A DNA stretch of 64,000 bases, from the NCBI GenBank assembly GCA_032173965.1, contig CM063291.1, positions 19,843,649 through 19,907,648 of the forward strand, given 5' to 3'. This DNA is from Sitta carolinensis. Lineage: Eukaryota; Chordata; Aves; Passeriformes; Sittidae. A program made the position numbers and the translations under genes. Below the pieces are notes generated by a model, which had not been told where the DNA came from, did no database searches, and was given only the letters and a program-made list of their open reading frames with translations. Of this stretch, positions 13,001-22,054 are shown in pieces (the first letter of the stretch is position 1; each line of letters starts with the position of its first letter).

Positions 13001-16000
13001 CTTTAATTACTTGAGCAAACATTTACAAAATACATTGATTTCTTTAGATGAAACAGAGGTGAGAGTATTTGCTATTTAATAATAATTTTATAACATTTTT
13101 CTGTAAGTATGGGACCAAAAATCAACTCTCTGATTGGGAGAAATGCATACATTGATCTCCCTAACAAATTATAGCTCCCTACAGCATAGATTTCAAAATA
13201 AAACTATTACTAAACTTTGATATTTTGGAACAACTGGGGCCACAAGACCAAGAATGTCAGACCTTTTCTGTTTTGAACTATGTTTTTCCTCCCAGTATTT
13301 TATCACCTTCTCCCCTTTCTCTTCTCTCCTCTCGTTAGTGCGGACGGCACATACGAAGTCTCACTGTACACAAATGCCATTGTAAAGAACAATGGAAGCA
13401 TTCGCTGGTTGCCACCAGCCATTTACAAGAGTGCCTGCAAGATTGAGGTGAAGCATTTCCCATTTGACCAACAAAACTGCACCTTGAAGTTCCGGTCCTG
13501 GACGTACGACCACACAGAAATTGATATGGTGCTTAAGACTTCCATGGCAAGCATGGATGACTTCACGCCAAGTGGAGAGTGGGACATTGTAGCACTGCCA
13601 GGAAGAAGGACTGTAAATCCTCTGGACCCCAATTATGTCGATGTGACATATGACTTCATTATTAAAAGGAAACCACTTTTTTATACCATCAATCTTATCA
13701 TTCCCTGTGTGCTAATTACATCCTTAGCCATCCTAGTATTCTACTTGCCTTCAGACTGTGGTGAAAAAATGACCTTATGCATATCTGTGCTTCTTGCCTT
13801 GACTGTGTTCTTGCTGCTGATCTCCAAAATCGTCCCTCCAACATCTCTAGATGTTCCACTGATTGGGAAGTATCTCATGTTTACAATGGTTCTGGTGACT
13901 TTCTCAATAGTTACCAGTGTCTGTGTGCTCAATGTCCACCACAGATCTCCAAGTACTCACACTATGCCCCCCTGGGTAAAGCAGGTTTTCCTTGAAAGAC
14001 TCCCGGCCTATCTGTTCATGAAGCGCCCAGAAAATAATCCTCCACGGCGAAAGTCATGCAACTGCAAAAAGACAAAATCAGAGAATCCTTGTATGGAGCC
14101 ATCTGACTTCTACAAGAACTCTACCTATTTTTTGAATACAGCTTCTGCCAAAAGATATGATATGAAAGTCTCTGAGACATTTGACAATGTCAGCAGTCAT
14201 CGAGATTTTAGGTTAAGAACAGGCACGAAATTTTCTCCTGAAGTGCAAGAAGCAATTGATGGAGTCAGTTTTATAGCAGAACACATGAAAAGCGATGACA
14301 ACGATCAGAGTGTAAGTAAAAATGAGAAATCCCTGTCCTTCCAAACTTCATCTCCTGTCCTCCTCTGTAACATGCTGTTCCTCAGAAAGCATATTTGAAC
14401 TTTCTAGCTATTGTCAAGATTTTAGAGAGATTCTAGATATAGCTTATAGGAGGAAGTAATTTATGCCATTAATGAACAGCAATTTGGTAAGTGCAAACAC
14501 TCTTGTGATAAATAACATGACTATTTCTACAAAAAAGAGTTTGCTGATTGCCCAGTAAGTCATTAAATACTTTTTAAAAAGCTTTGTTGCCACATTCAAA
14601 TGATGATTAGCAGGGGAAGAAAACAATATTCAGTTCCAGGTTAGAAATAGAATATTTTTCATCATTGTGAATCGGTATGACAGTGATTCGACCCGTGGCC
14701 AGGCCAAGTTAACCAGAAACAATGTAAGCAGCTCATATGTTTATTTACCTAACTGAGCACAGCAGGAGGATTTAGCAAGATTGGTAGAAGGCTTCTCTGG
14801 CTAAGACACCTGTCTGTATATGGCAAACACCATGGGTAAGATTAAAAACCTCAGCAGAGCTGACACTTCTTTCACTTGAGTTATTTATATATATATAACA
14901 GACTCATAACTGGCTAGAAGAAATACTTTATTTAAACAGCGCTGCTGCTGCTGCTCTATCCCCCTACCCTACTCACAGGCCATTAGCTAGTACAACAGAG
15001 CTGATAGAAACACTCTGTGAATAAAGCTTGGAAAAATCAGGTGGGTCACAGGTTTTTTTTAGAAAAGCACCCACCATTGGGAAAAATCATCCTCATACCT
15101 ACCATTGTACTCACTCTAATCCAGACCTCAGTGAGACTCCAGGTTCTCTATTCCTGTTGTGCTTCCCCATCCTCAGCCAAGCAGATTAAATAAAGTCTGG
15201 TTTCTGATCTTGCAGAAGTCCCTAGAGGAGCATGCTGCTGAGTAGTTCATGTTTTCTATTAACTGAAATTACTGTCAATATAAATAAAGAAGTTCAGCTA
15301 TTAACATTAGACATGAGCTTGTAAACATTGAAATTGACTGAACAGAAGCCAACTTCATAGTGCAGGGAAAGGTTTTCTAATAGCTCAGAAATTCTTGCAA
15401 AGATGTGTTGCACACTAAAGGACCAACAAAGCTTTCATTTGATAATAAGAACAACTTTCAAGAGCATTTTATACCTTAAAAATCCACTTACTGCTTATCA
15501 CATAGGGTCCTCTGATATTATATATAATTTTTCTAGATTCATAACTTTATTCTCTGTTTCCTTCCCTCATCACAACAGTCTGATAACAACTGCTCATGTA
15601 CATTTATATGGTCTGACTGCAGAGGCATTCAATTCCCAATTAGCAGCAGTGGGAATTAAAAGTGTGCACTGAAGGAAAAATATGTAAATTCTAATATGAG
15701 ACATGATTCAACTAACAAGGATGAAAAAGTCACTGGTGTCAGGACATCCCATGTGTAACTAGAATCAATGAGAGAGGAAAAATTATTCCTGAGATGCAAA
15801 TGAAGATTAATATATTTCCCCTTAACAATAATAGCCCAATTAGTCACTTCAGTCTGAGACAGAATCTAGGGCCATGACTTTCACAGACAACACATGAGGG
15901 CAAAAAGGGATTTTAATATAAGCAACAGTATTAATATGCATTAAACTTGATGATTAAGATGACTGCTGATAAGAAAAGAACTCTGAAGCTAACTTTGTTT

Positions 16001-16503
16001 AACAGCAGTAAACACCATCTCTTTTTGCCCACTGAGGTTAATAGCATTTACAAACTAAAATTGAAGAAAAAAAATGAATTAATTGGATTATAGCGTGGGT
16101 CCTTCAGGGCTGGCACCAGACCAGGAAGCCACACTCAGTATCTGATGTATCCAAGAAAGCTAAGAAATATTTACTGTATTTTTCTCTACTGCTCAGATGG
16201 GTTGTAGGAGAAAAGTCCCTTACCAAGCCTAAAGCCAGTTTATTCCCTGAACCTTGAGGTCTGTTTCCTTTTATTGTGATAAACAAAAACTCAGCATTAG
16301 CAAGAGAAAGACCAAAAGAATATGACAAATTGCTAATATCTTTAATTGGCTTTTTCTTCCAGGTCATTGAAGATTGGAAGTATGTTGCCATGGTAGTGGA
16401 CAGGCTGTTTCTCTGGATATTTGTCCTTGTTTGTGTCCTGGGGACTGTTGGATTATTTTTGCAACCACTTTTTCAAAACCACACTGCTGCCGTAAACCCT
16501 TAG
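4011..16503 (+). CDS. CHRNB4: Neuronal nicotinic acetylcholine receptor subunit beta-4 (six coding exons)
   Basis: This is a subunit of a pentameric acetylcholine-gated cation channel in the plasma membrane of ganglionic and some central neurons. It pairs with alpha-3 and optionally alpha-5, giving the complementary side of the agonist site. Coding exons are 4011-4065, 8665-8810, 10598-10642, 10768-10877, 13339-14311 and 16363-16503. All introns are GT-AG, and the joined frame gives 489 aa, normal for the family. Features in order: signal peptide (about residues 1-20), extracellular ligand-binding domain, Cys-loop C152-C166 with 13 residues between the cysteines, M1 (about 232-256), M2 pore helix (about 262-283), M3 (about 293-318), a variable cytoplasmic loop, and M4 (about 458-477). 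It lacks the adjacent cysteine pair of alpha subunits, so it is a beta subunit. The exon 2 residues RPAVNSSQL and the exon 6 C-terminus fit beta-4 better than beta-2. A second in-frame ATG lies three codons in (4020). I recognised nothing in introns 1, 2, 4 and 5. Confidence 0.97.
4066..8664 (+). other. CHRNB4 intron 1, nothing recognised
   Basis: A 4.6-kb AT-rich intron. I see no transposon copy, RNA gene or conserved exon-like segment, only short A and T runs such as the one near 5819-5832. Confidence 0.6.
8665..8810 (+). CDS. CHRNB4: CHRNB4 coding exon 2
   Basis: Encodes residues 19-67, the start of the mature extracellular domain, including EEKLMNHLL and the motif SLAQLISV. It sits between TTTACAG and GTAAGT. 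The phase matches exon 1 (one base carried over), and the exon ends on a complete codon. Confidence 0.96.
10598..10642 (+). CDS. CHRNB4: CHRNB4 coding exon 3 (45 nt)
   Basis: Encodes residues 68-82, [15 protein letters not shown]. The acceptor is CCCTGCAG and the donor GTAACG. The 45-nt size is the same in CHRNA3 and CHRNA5 of this window. Confidence 0.97.
10768..10877 (+). CDS. CHRNB4: CHRNB4 coding exon 4 (110 nt)
   Basis: Encodes residues 83-118 plus two bases of codon 119. It carries the W-P-D-I-V-L-Y-N block typical of nicotinic subunits. The upstream intron is only 125 bp. The donor is AA|GTAAGT. Confidence 0.97.
13339..14311 (+). CDS. CHRNB4: CHRNB4 coding exon 5 (Cys-loop, M1-M3, cytoplasmic loop)
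   Basis: A 973-nt exon encoding residues 119-443. It contains the Cys-loop (C152 to C166), the FPFDQQNC motif, M1, the M2 pore helix beginning [17 protein letters not shown]3 and the M3-M4 loop. The acceptor is CTCGTTAG and the donor AGT|GTAAGT. Confidence 0.97.
16363..16503 (+). CDS. CHRNB4: CHRNB4 coding exon 6 (M4 and stop)
   Basis: Encodes residues 444-489 and the TAG stop at 16501-16503. It begins [14 protein letters not shown], the conserved amphipathic stretch before M4, and ends with a short extracellular tail. The acceptor is TTCTTCCAG. Confidence 0.97.
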   Translation, partial: VIEDWKYVAMVVDRLFLWIFVLVCVLGTVGLFLQPLFQNHTAAVNP

Positions 16504-17141
16504 CTATTATTTAAAATTGTCAAAACTTACACAGACATCTGGTCTCATTCTGCTCTCAGTTCCCCTTTGTTAACTCCATAGAGGTGCCAAGTGAGTTGCA
16601 CTTACACCCTTAGAGTAGGGAAAGGAAAGTAGAACTTGACTTACTGAGATAGGAAAAAAAAATCAAAACAAACAGAAAACTATTTTTTTCCAGTGAATCC
16701 AGTACTTCTGGTGATATCTTGCCCTTTTTTCAATTATTTGAGGTCTAAGAGTTACAGTGAAAGATTTTTACTGTACAAGATGTCATCCTGATATCATCAT
16801 CATCATTGTCACTATCATCATCATCATCCTGTATTTTAAATATATTGCCTTAGGAAGGATATTTTCTTTCCTTAGAATACTGCAATTTCCCTATTACAAA
16901 GAAGGAACTGCTGTGAAATTTGTTTTTTTCAAAGGCATCGAAACTGTTTGTGTCTGATTTATAAAGAGCTTTCCAAGTGGGTTTGATACTTAAATCTGAA
17001 ATGAGAAACACAAACACTTCTGAGGTCACCACTGAAAGGTTTCTCACCTTGCCATCGCCAGTAGCCAATGGATCAACAAAGGGCAAATTAATGTATGACA
17101 AAACCCCATGTATATAATACCCTGTTTGATGATGAAATATA

Positions 17142-17147
17142 AATAAA
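17142..17147 (+). terminator. Candidate poly(A) signal of CHRNB4 (AATAAA)
   Basis: This AATAAA lies about 640 bases after the CHRNB4 stop and is the first canonical hexamer I noticed downstream. The true cleavage site cannot be shown from sequence alone. Confidence 0.35.
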
Positions 17148-17310
17148 AGATAAAATTTTCCTTTATATAGATTTAGTCTTAAAATTTCCTGCAAGTTTAA
17201 TAGCTCGTGTATCTGAGGCACAAACACATTTTAATGAGTCTAAGGCTACGAGCACAGGAAAACAACAGAAGACAACGGTGAAAGGCAAAGAGAATGAGAG
17301 GACACCTAAG

Positions 17311-17330
17311 AACACACAGATCTGTGTGTT
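17311..17330. repeat. 20-bp perfect palindrome
   Basis: AACACACAGATCTGTGTGTT reads the same on both strands. Flanking bases continue the symmetry imperfectly on both sides. Confidence 0.85.
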
Positions 17331-17622
17331 TTTCTGGGGAGATTTTAATGTGGATTTAAGTATAACCCTCAACAAATCAGCTAGGGAAACATGTAGAGTC
17401 TTAAAGTCTTTGGCAAAGGACAGGTCAGGCCCTAGACCCCCACTACAGGACAATCCCACCAGAGTTTGTTCCAGGTAACCTGCAAAAAGAGAAGTGGGTT
17501 CACAGCACTTTTCAAGTTAAATCAATCTCCATTTTTCCTTGGGGTGCTGTGAGGACACACAATAATGATGCCACTCTTGGTAAGTACAACTAATGCCTGG
17601 TGAACAAACTTGAAATCCATTG

Positions 17623-17670
17623 TTACTTGTAAAGTAATTTTACATGTAAACTTAAAGTTTACTTGTAAAG
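17623..17670. repeat. 12-bp direct repeat flanking an inverted repeat
   Basis: TTACTTGTAAAG occurs at 17623-17634 and again at 17659-17670, 36 bases apart. Overlapping the second copy is a palindrome, GTAAACTT-A-AAGTTTAC (17646-17662). Confidence 0.8.
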
Positions 17671-20600
17671 GGGATTGGAAGCTCACCTGTCCCAGGGGAT
17701 TAGTTGACACCTAAACCTGTGTTCTTCAACAAGGCACAGCAGAAGACAGTTACAGCTCTACTTGCCTTCGTTAGGACCAAGCTACATTTCTGCCTAGATT
17801 GCCATTCCCAGGCAGCCCCAGATAAATACGTAGAATGAGCTGTGTCAAAACATCTACATCCACACCTTTGCAATTGTTCAGAGCAGCTGCAGGACTGCGT
17901 TCACTCCCTTCCCAGCCTGTGGCTGAACCCCCCTGCACCAGTGGCACACACCCCCCATCCCTGAGGTCTGGGAGGCTCCCAGGGGCCTGAGCACTTCAGC
18001 AAGGCCAGGTGCCCAGCAGTCTGAGAAGGAGATGGGGAAAAGTATCACAAGTGGGATGGGTGAGGTGGTCTTCTGCCCCACTTTAGAAGAAGGAAGGGTT
18101 CACAGTGTCACCCTCCCTTCCATTGCCCTTCCTCTAAGCACTGTAGCTGTGTCCCTCACACAGCCCGGCAGGGCAGGCAGGTGAGGGGTAACTGTAGGAC
18201 TGCCTGCCCTCCTGATGCAGCTACTCCCTGGGATCACCATATGCTCCTCTCACAGAGGGGGCAGCCCCCTGGCCATCTCCCCAGACATTAACGATTCGGG
18301 ACACTCCCATGATGACCGGTGGGTGGTGTAAAGTTTAAATGGGTCAAAGGGGCTTTCCCCGCCGTAAATATTTCCTTCTCCTTTTCAGACCTAGAGAGCA
18401 GAGCTGCTCTCCTGCAGGCAACTGAAACAAGAGTGTGAGGAGGGACGTGGCAGCCCCGGGAACAGAGGGCTGCCTTCCCCAAGCAAGGGGTTGCTGTTGT
18501 ATGTTAGGTCACATCCCAACCACAGGTGCACACACTGCCCCAGCTGCTGAACAGCTTTTTCTGCTAACAGAGAAAGAAGGCACAGGGAAGCCAGAGCAGC
18601 TGCCAGCGCTGTGCAGGCAGTGTAAAGGGGAAGGCCCTTTAAATATCAAAATAACCCTGAACAGGGAATCTGCAAGAGGCAGTGCAGACAAACACTGAGA
18701 GCTGCTGCACACTCCTTCGGGGCCAGAGGGAGAGGGACTCACAAGCAGCCATGGATGTAGCAATGCAGCTGCAGCCCCCTTGACTGACACAGACCCCCTT
18801 TCTATTGTTTTCACCCAGCACCAACCACACTTTGGGCTCTGTCCCACTCTTACCCTCATTACTCTACTACCTTTCTCTCTCTTATCCTCCCCCTCACTGC
18901 CTGAATGCAACTGAAATGAGGCCTCAGAATTGGCCTTATCTTTATGAGCAGTAAAGACTGATAATACTCGGCTCTGTAACTGCAGCCTTCAGCTGAAATA
19001 TCCTCAGCATGGACAAAAGTTTTGGAAAGGATTTGGCAGCTCAGTTAGCAGCTATCATGAAGTGCAGGCAGATGAAGGCCTCAGACTTGACATACCCAGA
19101 AAAAGCTTTCAAGAGGTACATCACTGGCCCCAGGGAGATCCCTGCAGAACCAGAGCTCCTCATCCAGGAAGTGGGGGTTTTTGGAGCTTTCCATACACTG
19201 TGGCCACCTTACTTCTTTTTTAATCATGAGTGAAACAATATATTCTTTCTTTGTTATGTTCTTGGAAACCACCCCTGTATCTTTAGCATTTCCAGATATA
19301 ATTTAATCCATAGCAAATTTCAGAAGAAAAAATTTCACCCGAAGCCCTAAAATTCTGAAAAAATCTGACTTCATAAAACTGCATTTTCTAATTGGCAAAT
19401 GCTATTTTTGCCTAACCCTCAGCAGCTCCACCTACATAATAGATAGAACTGCTCCCAGTTTAACTTGTCAAAGAATTACAGGGTTTTACACTTTGATTTT
19501 TTGGGCAAAATTTTAAAACTAAAAGACTGGAGAAAAAGAAATATCAAAAACGTCTTCTTGCAGGCAAATATAAATATGATAGTGTCCCAGCTCATTGAAC
19601 AAAATAAATGTCAACATTTCTACTTTTCAGGGCTTTTACCATAATGCTTTCCATTAAAAAAATTTCAAAATGTATTTGACACTAAAATTGTTTTTCAGTG
19701 GTAGTGTGCAACCAGTCTTTGCTTCCCTAGAGTGAAGAAAAACCTCTGGTTTCTCTCCATACCCTACCATTACAAAACTCTTTAATCCTGAACCAATCTT
19801 GACTTCCATTGGAACATGAAGAAATTCCAGCACCACCACTCACATGCACCACCTGCACTCAGATGAGTTTACTGGAGTCTCCTTCTGCACCCCTGCAGCC
19901 ACAGCAAACTGGGAACAACAGCAAGTGAGCTGGGAAAAACTGTGAGCATTAATACCCCAGAGAAAAGGAGGGAAAATACTCTTTTCTGGATCACCTGAGT
20001 TGATTAAGATTTGATCTTAACAAATCTTAACAAAGCAAAACTCCTCTAATAGCAGCGTGCTTATTAAAGAACAAAGGCTGTATAGTTTGTTACTGCAGAT
20101 CTTCCTGGATGGATCAGCTTCCCCTACCCATACAAATTCTTCTGTGTAGTTCTGCAATGCAGTCGTGGTGACGTGTTCTCATCACATCACCCTCCCCAGC
20201 CATAAAAATAATTCTACCACAGTTCTGAGTTGATTTCACCAGGAGATCCAGCATGGGATGTTAGAAACAAAATACCTGTGCCATACAAACACCACTGAAA
20301 ATTTCAGTAACTAGGCAAATTTAGCTAAAATACTTATATCTCTTGATGCTATGGCTCTTTGGTTCCTTTGCATTTCAGTGTTTTCAAATTATTCAGGTTA
20401 GACATTGACTTTTGAGGCACACAGATTATGATCTGATTTTTGAAGCTTTAACCCATTTCTAGTTGGGATTAAAAAGAACAAACAAAATTCTCAGTTATAA
20501 TACTGCTTATAGCAAGGAGACAGAAAGGGAAAGCATTTAGCCTCAATGTCCTGGAAATGTAAACCCAAAAGTATCTACAAAGGGTTAAGCTAAAAGACCA

Positions 20601-21769
20601 AGCTGCCAAGTTCTCTGGAAAACAAAAGAAATAAAATCAAATGGACAGTAAAGCCTATTTCCTCCACGCTAATACAATTACAGAAATTATCATAAGAGCA
20701 GGTGTCTGGGGACAAAGTGAATGATGCTCTGAGAGATAGGGCTAACAGGACAAACAAGCTTGGTTCCAAGAACTGAAGCCAGTCTGGTGCTCTTTCTCCC
20801 ACTGCTAACTCTTAACACAACACCAAACGGGGTCATTGTTTATCCTTCCTTAAGGGCAGGCAGTGAAGCACCTATTGGTGCAGCTCCTGTCCCACAGGGC
20901 TTCCTTCTCATCAATTCTAAAAATGAGGGTAGAATCCCATATTTTTCTCTCCCCCCTTCCTCCTTTTACACAGATGTGTGCAACAACCACTGCATGAGCC
21001 TTGCATCACCTGGTCATTCCAGATGGGGAGGATGGTGCAAAAAGTGACATGTAAGTTAACAAGGAAGATGATGGGCACCAGGGAAATGCCTCACGTTTCA
21101 AATCATGATTTTATGGTTGAACTTCAAACAACTCCTTTTTTTCTAGTGTCCTTTCCCATGAACAATAAGTTTTTGTGGGATCAAGTTGGGATCCTGTGCT
21201 TGTGTTTTCCTTCTCAAACTTCACCTTTCTAATCTACAAAATAGCAGTGGTCCAAAGACAGTTATTCTCAAGGGTTTGCTCAAGTTTAATTTCTATTCAA
21301 AGCCCCAGATTCTTGCCAGATCCCAGCTGCTGTGTTTACCAATCTGGGCTCAGACCCCGCTAGCAATTTTACATGCCTTTAGTTACTCCTTGGGAATAGC
21401 ACATCCTTTTTACATGGTCAAGCACCCAGCCCATGCTTTTGTGAGATGAGACATGAGCAGGAAAAAAACCTCTACAGCGTAACTGGAAATCAGGTCCCAT
21501 GATCTCAGTTCACTGCTAAATCAGGCATCCCTAATGTCAATATTCATTTCAGAACAATTCAATTACAAGATTTGCATTAATTAAACTTCCCCTAGCAGAT
21601 TGGCATGAGCTTCTGACAGATAAGGATCCTGTATAGCAGCCGACTGGAAAACTCTTCAGCGTTGTCAGATTACCAGGCTCATTTATGCACCATTTTAAGG
21701 ACTCTTGCCCACTATCTGTGCCAGAAGACTGCTCCTTGCTTACAGTAACATCTGTTTTTCCTGCACTTT

Positions 21770-21999
21770 ATTTGCCGTTCCCAAAGCTCCTTCAGCCTGG
21801 GTAGCTTGAAAGGGGGCAGCACGGCAAAGCTAATGGGAGCTCAGTGCGCAGAGCCGCGCTCAGGGTCCTGCCGGCTGCTGCTTGCAGGCATTTCACGCAT
21901 CGGAGGAGCCGAGCCCTCCCTGCTCCCGGGGCTCCCACAGCCCTGGCAGCCAAGCTCATCCTCAACAGCCCTTGTCCACAGGCAGTAATTCATAACACC
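21770..21999 (+). promoter_or_regulatory. Presumed promoter and 5' leader of CHRNA3
   Basis: A GC-richer stretch directly upstream of the CHRNA3 start codon. It contains an ATG-initiated upstream ORF at 21833-21988 that ends 11 bases before the main ATG. I see no clear TATA box. The transcription start is not placed. Confidence 0.35.
21833..21988 (+). other. Possible upstream ORF in the CHRNA3 leader
   Basis: ATG at 21833 opens a 51-codon frame that ends with TAA at 21986-21988, 11 bases before the CHRNA3 start. The peptide resembles nothing I know. It matters only if transcription starts upstream of 21833, which the sequence cannot show. Confidence 0.35.
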
Positions 22000-22054
22000 A
22001 TGGAGAGCCTGAACACTCTCCTTCTAACTGCTGCTGTTTGCTTTCTCTGTCAAG
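22000..22054 (+). CDS. CHRNA3: CHRNA3 coding exon 1 (start codon, signal peptide)
   Basis: Encodes [18 protein letters not shown] plus one base of codon 19. It is 55 nt long, exactly as in CHRNB4. The donor is CAAG|GTGAGT. The same frame stays open upstream for about 150 bases but has no ATG there. Confidence 0.94.

Larger units (their letters stand above)
16504..21999. other. CHRNB4-CHRNA3 spacer: 3' UTR, flank of CHRNA3, no gene
   Basis: A 5.5-kb stretch without a recognisable gene. It holds the CHRNB4 3' UTR, an interrupted ATC/ATCATC run near 16793-16829, a 20-bp perfect palindrome (17311-17330), a 12-bp direct repeat with an internal palindrome (17623-17670), and a GC-richer zone around 17880-18900. 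In rodents a neuronal enhancer of this receptor cluster lies 3' of Chrnb4 in the corresponding place. I cannot show homology. Confidence 0.6.

Noticed and set aside
19009..19233. A 74-aa ATG-started frame in the CHRNB4-CHRNA3 spacer
   Set aside because: It resembles no family I know and has no splice or promoter support. Its length is within chance expectation for this sequence.
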